DNA of 35,054 bases from an uncultured Clostridia bacterium. Its GTDB lineage: Bacteria > Bacillota > Clostridia > Oscillospirales > UBA644. The position numbers and the translations under genes are program-made. The stretch lies in assembly GCA_944386305.1 (NCBI GenBank), contig CALXAN010000093.1:1-35054 (forward strand), written 5' to 3'. Below the pieces are notes generated by a model, which did no database searches, was not told the origin of the DNA, and saw only the letters and a program-made list of their open reading frames with translations. Of this stretch, positions 33,245 to 35,054 are shown piece after piece. Within the stretch, counting starts at the first letter, position 1. Each line of letters opens with the position of its first letter.

Positions 33245-34357
33245 ATGAATGCAATCACATTAGGTTCACCCAATCTCTTCGTCAAAGGCGTGGTAGAGGC
33301 TATCGTAACCGACCCCGCGACGGGCAATATCATAGGCTATGATACCGTAGCGTCCGAGAGCGCGATAACTTCCTCCATCAACCTGGGCGAAGTCACGGGC
33401 GGCTTCGGCAACCCCCTGCTCATCAATATCCCCGATACCACGCGTATCACGGGTACTCTCACGTCTCAGGCGTTTTCCATGCAGCAGAGAGCTCTCATTT
33501 CGGGCGGCTCGATAAGCTACAACGCCGTCAGCCGCGTATGCGAGACCATAGAGGCTACGGGCACGGCTCTCACCGTTACCCGTGCTCCCGCTTTGGCCTA
33601 CGGGCAGAGCGCGTCCGACACTGAGGGCTGGTGCTACGTCAGGGAGCACGGCTCGGACAGCTTTATAGGCACAAACTACGGCGTAGACCTGGTGTCCAAG
33701 ACCGTGTCCGGCTTCGTCGCTACGTCCGGCAAGAGCTACGACGTGATTTATTTCACACCGCTTACCTCGTCCGAGGCCCTCGCTCTGCCGACGATGTTCA
33801 ACCCCACCGTGGCTACTATCAGCCTCAAATTCGGCGTATACGCCAAGCAGAACAACTCCGTGTCCAACGGCACTCTGCAGGGCTACGTGTACTTTATCGT
33901 GCCCCGCGCCCAGTTTACCGGCGACGTCGGCCTGTCCGCCAATCAGACGGGCAACGCCACTACGGCCTATGACTGGACTGCACTGTCGCCCGACAGCGCT
34001 GTAATGGCCTGCAGCGACTGCAGCAGCACCGGCGAGGGCTACGCCTACTATGTGTACGTCCCCTGCGCGGGCTCAGCCTCTGCTGTTAAGGCTTTGGCCG
34101 TATACGGCGCGGGCGTATCCGTAGCGGTAGACGGCACGGCGCAGGTGCCCGTGGTATATATCATGGACAACGGCTCTGTACTCACTCCTACATATACCGA
34201 CCTGGAATATGTGTCCGAGACCCCGGGAACCGCCACCGTCTCGGAGAGCGGCCTGGTAACGGGCGTGGCTCAGGGCGACACCGAGGTCACCGTCACTCTG
34301 CAGAAGAGCGACTCGGAGACCCTCACCGCCGTCTGCAACGTAACCGTCACAGCCTGA
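33245..34357 (+). CDS. Major tail-like virion protein with C-terminal Ig-like (BIG2) domain
   Basis: This 370-residue protein is beta-rich and high in Ser/Thr/Gly/Ala. Its last ~75 residues (VSVAVDGTAQVPVVYIMDNG, then ATVSESGLVTGVAQGDTEVTVT) match the BIG2 bacterial Ig-like fold that decorates many Firmicutes phage tail tubes. The N-terminal part (LGEVTGGFGNPLLINIPDTTRITGTLTSQAF) looks like a tube-forming domain. GGAG precedes the ATG. It is more GC-rich than its flanks and uses more C-ending codons (for example ACC, GCC), as expected for a highly expressed structural gene. It is the last intact phage gene here. Confidence 0.75.
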   Translation: MNAITLGSPNLFVKGVVEAIVTDPATGNIIGYDTVASESAITSSINLGEVTGGFGNPLLINIPDTTRITGTLTSQAFSMQQRALISGGSISYNAVSRVCETIEATGTALTVTRAPALAYGQSASDTEGWCYVREHGSDSFIGTNYGVDLVSKTVSGFVATSGKSYDVIYFTPLTSSEALALPTMFNPTVATISLKFGVYAKQNNSVSNGTLQGYVYFIVPRAQFTGDVGLSANQTGNATTAYDWTALSPDSAVMACSDCSSTGEGYAYYVYVPCAGSASAVKALAVYGAGVSVAVDGTAQVPVVYIMDNGSVLTPTYTDLEYVSETPGTATVSESGLVTGVAQGDTEVTVTLQKSDSETLTAVCNVTVTA

Positions 34358-34371
34358 TTTTTAATTATACT

Positions 34372-34406
34372 GCGGCCCTGCCCCAAATCATATGAGGCAG
34401 GGCCGC
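34372..34406. terminator. 11-bp GC-rich hairpin after the tail-like gene
   Basis: Arms 34372-34382 and 34396-34406 pair perfectly (13-base loop), 14 bases past the stop codon. No T-run follows, so it may work as an mRNA 3'-stabilising structure or a weak terminator. Confidence 0.5.
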
Positions 34407-34420
34407 GCACAAAAAGGTAT

Positions 34421-34767
34421 TATGGGCTTTTTAAAGCTTACAATACAGGGCAAAGAAACATTGACTGAGTTTTAATCAACAGACGCAGAAAATATCCTCC
34501 GCCGTGCCCCTCGCCCTGCAGAACGTGGGCTCGGAAATGATTGTAAGCCTCAAAAAACGCATAACAAACGATTTCTACTCCGCATATTCGCCTAAAGTAT
34601 ATCCCCGCCGAGAATCCGCAGTTCGGCGTTCCGCTTGAACGGAGCGAAACATGAGCGTGAACGTTTCGGGGGACACCTTACAGTTCGGCTATTATCCCAC
34701 CGGCTACCATTCGGGCCGAATGAACGCCTTTATCGCAAGCTTTAAACCCCTCGGCTACATAGAATAA
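34421..34767 (+). pseudogene. Broken phage virion gene (gp10-like), frameshifted
   Basis: Four fragments in different frames read in order: MGFLKLTIQGKETLTEF then stop; LQNVGSEMIVSLKKRITNDF followed by YSAYSPKVYPRR; ENPQFGVPLERSET; and MSVNVSGDTLQFGYYPTGYHSGRMNAF. The joined series resembles phage gp10-like head-tail proteins (NVGSEM helix, then K-V-Y-P-R-R, then a strand ending P-T-G-x-H). At least three frameshifts or stops separate them, so the gene is dead. Confidence 0.65.
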
Positions 34768-34791
34768 AGCCGCAACGACGGACGAAAGAAA

Positions 34792-35054
34792 TTAGTCATT
34801 TTTATCTTTATGCATATTTATTTCTGCCATAAGCCTATAATCAGGAACAGCTTTGTCATTTGCTCCGGGGATATCTTGATAAGTAGGCTCGTCAAAGTCA
34901 GGAGCTTCTTTTTTAGATATTAAGGACACTAAATATTTCAAATAAAGCTCTAAGTTTTCATTGCTTCTCGTTATTCTGTTTATGCTACCTACAAACCATA
35001 TAAAACAGCCTATACCAAATAACGTCAATATAATGCCGAAAAAAATAATTAATC
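34792..35054 (-). CDS. Membrane protein, N-terminus beyond the window
   Basis: The minus-strand frame is open from the window edge (reading IIFFGIILTLFGIGCFIWFVGSIN, a membrane helix) to a stop at 34792. The cytoplasmic tail (NRITRSNENLELYLKYLVSL, then an acidic stretch) is unfamiliar. A TTG at 35028 could start a shorter version, but the frame continues past the edge, so the true start lies outside. Its AT-rich composition differs from the phage genes to its left. No function can be given. Confidence 0.6.
   Translation of the reverse strand, partial: LIIFFGIILTLFGIGCFIWFVGSINRITRSNENLELYLKYLVSLISKKEAPDFDEPTYQDIPGANDKAVPDYRLMAEINMHKDKND

Larger units (their letters stand above)
26236..34767 (+). 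mobile_element. Decayed prophage
   Basis: All genes here read rightward, in contrast to the neighbouring operon. They include a phage replisome organizer, holin, NlpC/P60-like endolysin, XhlA-like protein and four virion-like genes. Gaps of 100-600 bases between them contain broken coding sequence. No integrase, terminase, portal, capsid or tape-measure gene and no attachment repeats were found. The lysis genes directly follow the replication gene and precede the virion genes, which is not the usual order. Ends are given as the outermost phage-like sequences; the true junctions are not resolved. Confidence 0.75.

Noticed and set aside
1-35054. CRISPR array, tRNA, rRNA, IS element or integrase
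   Set aside because: No regularly spaced repeats, no T-arm-like cloverleaf sequence and no transposase or integrase motifs were recognised on either strand by eye; a covariance-model scan would be decisive.

Overview
The window looks like a piece of a Firmicutes/Clostridia chromosome, probably from a gut-type anaerobe. Three observations support this. The minus-strand order recJ - RelA/SpoT - dtd - MBL hydrolase - hemZ is a classic clostridial block. Ribosome binding sites are GGAGG-type throughout, and promoters are SigA-like with 17-nt spacers. The prophage genes (phi-LC3-type holin, replisome organizer) belong to Firmicutes phage families. Base composition is mid-GC, but isoleucine is very often encoded by ATA, in host and phage genes alike. 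No rRNA, tRNA, CRISPR array, integrase or IS element was recognised.

Layout. 1-12,400 (all minus strand) is housekeeping: a partial Xaa-Pro aminopeptidase, a YqeG-type HAD phosphatase, ribosomal protein S21 with a consensus promoter, a uridine-kinase-like enzyme, HemZ, an SGNH esterase, an MBL hydrolase, D-aminoacyl-tRNA deacylase, RelA/SpoT, RecJ and nicotinate phosphoribosyltransferase. dtd, MBL, RelA and RecJ overlap by 1-4 bases and form one transcription unit. 12,580-17,020 holds a SemiSWEET/PQ-loop-like membrane protein divergent from a LysR regulator, then a 760-bp non-coding stretch with several strong hairpins, then an AraC regulator followed by aspartate kinase, closed by a 20-bp perfect-stem terminator. 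17,060-20,820 (minus) encodes envelope proteins: a WG-repeat-like membrane protein, a tiny membrane protein, and a large lipoprotein with a Gly/Asn tandem-repeat linker. 21,100-21,940 is a divergent XRE regulator and small lipoprotein sharing a 28-bp perfect palindrome.

22,165-26,130 (minus) is a compact four-gene operon with a recognisable promoter and terminator. It encodes a VTC-type polyphosphate polymerase domain protein, a DUF4956 membrane protein, an OmpR-type response regulator and a HAMP sensor kinase. This is the most system-like arrangement in the window: a likely membrane polyphosphate-synthesis pair translationally coupled to its own two-component system.

26,236-34,767 (plus) is a decayed prophage. 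A small HTH protein, a replisome organizer, a Cys-rich protein, a holin, an NlpC/P60-like endolysin, an XhlA-like protein and four virion-like genes (the last ending in an Ig-like BIG2 domain) are intact. Between them lie stretches of broken coding sequence, including an HTH fragment and a multiply frameshifted virion gene. No terminase, portal, capsid, tape measure or integrase is visible. The last 260 bases are AT-rich and carry a minus-strand membrane-protein gene that runs off the window.
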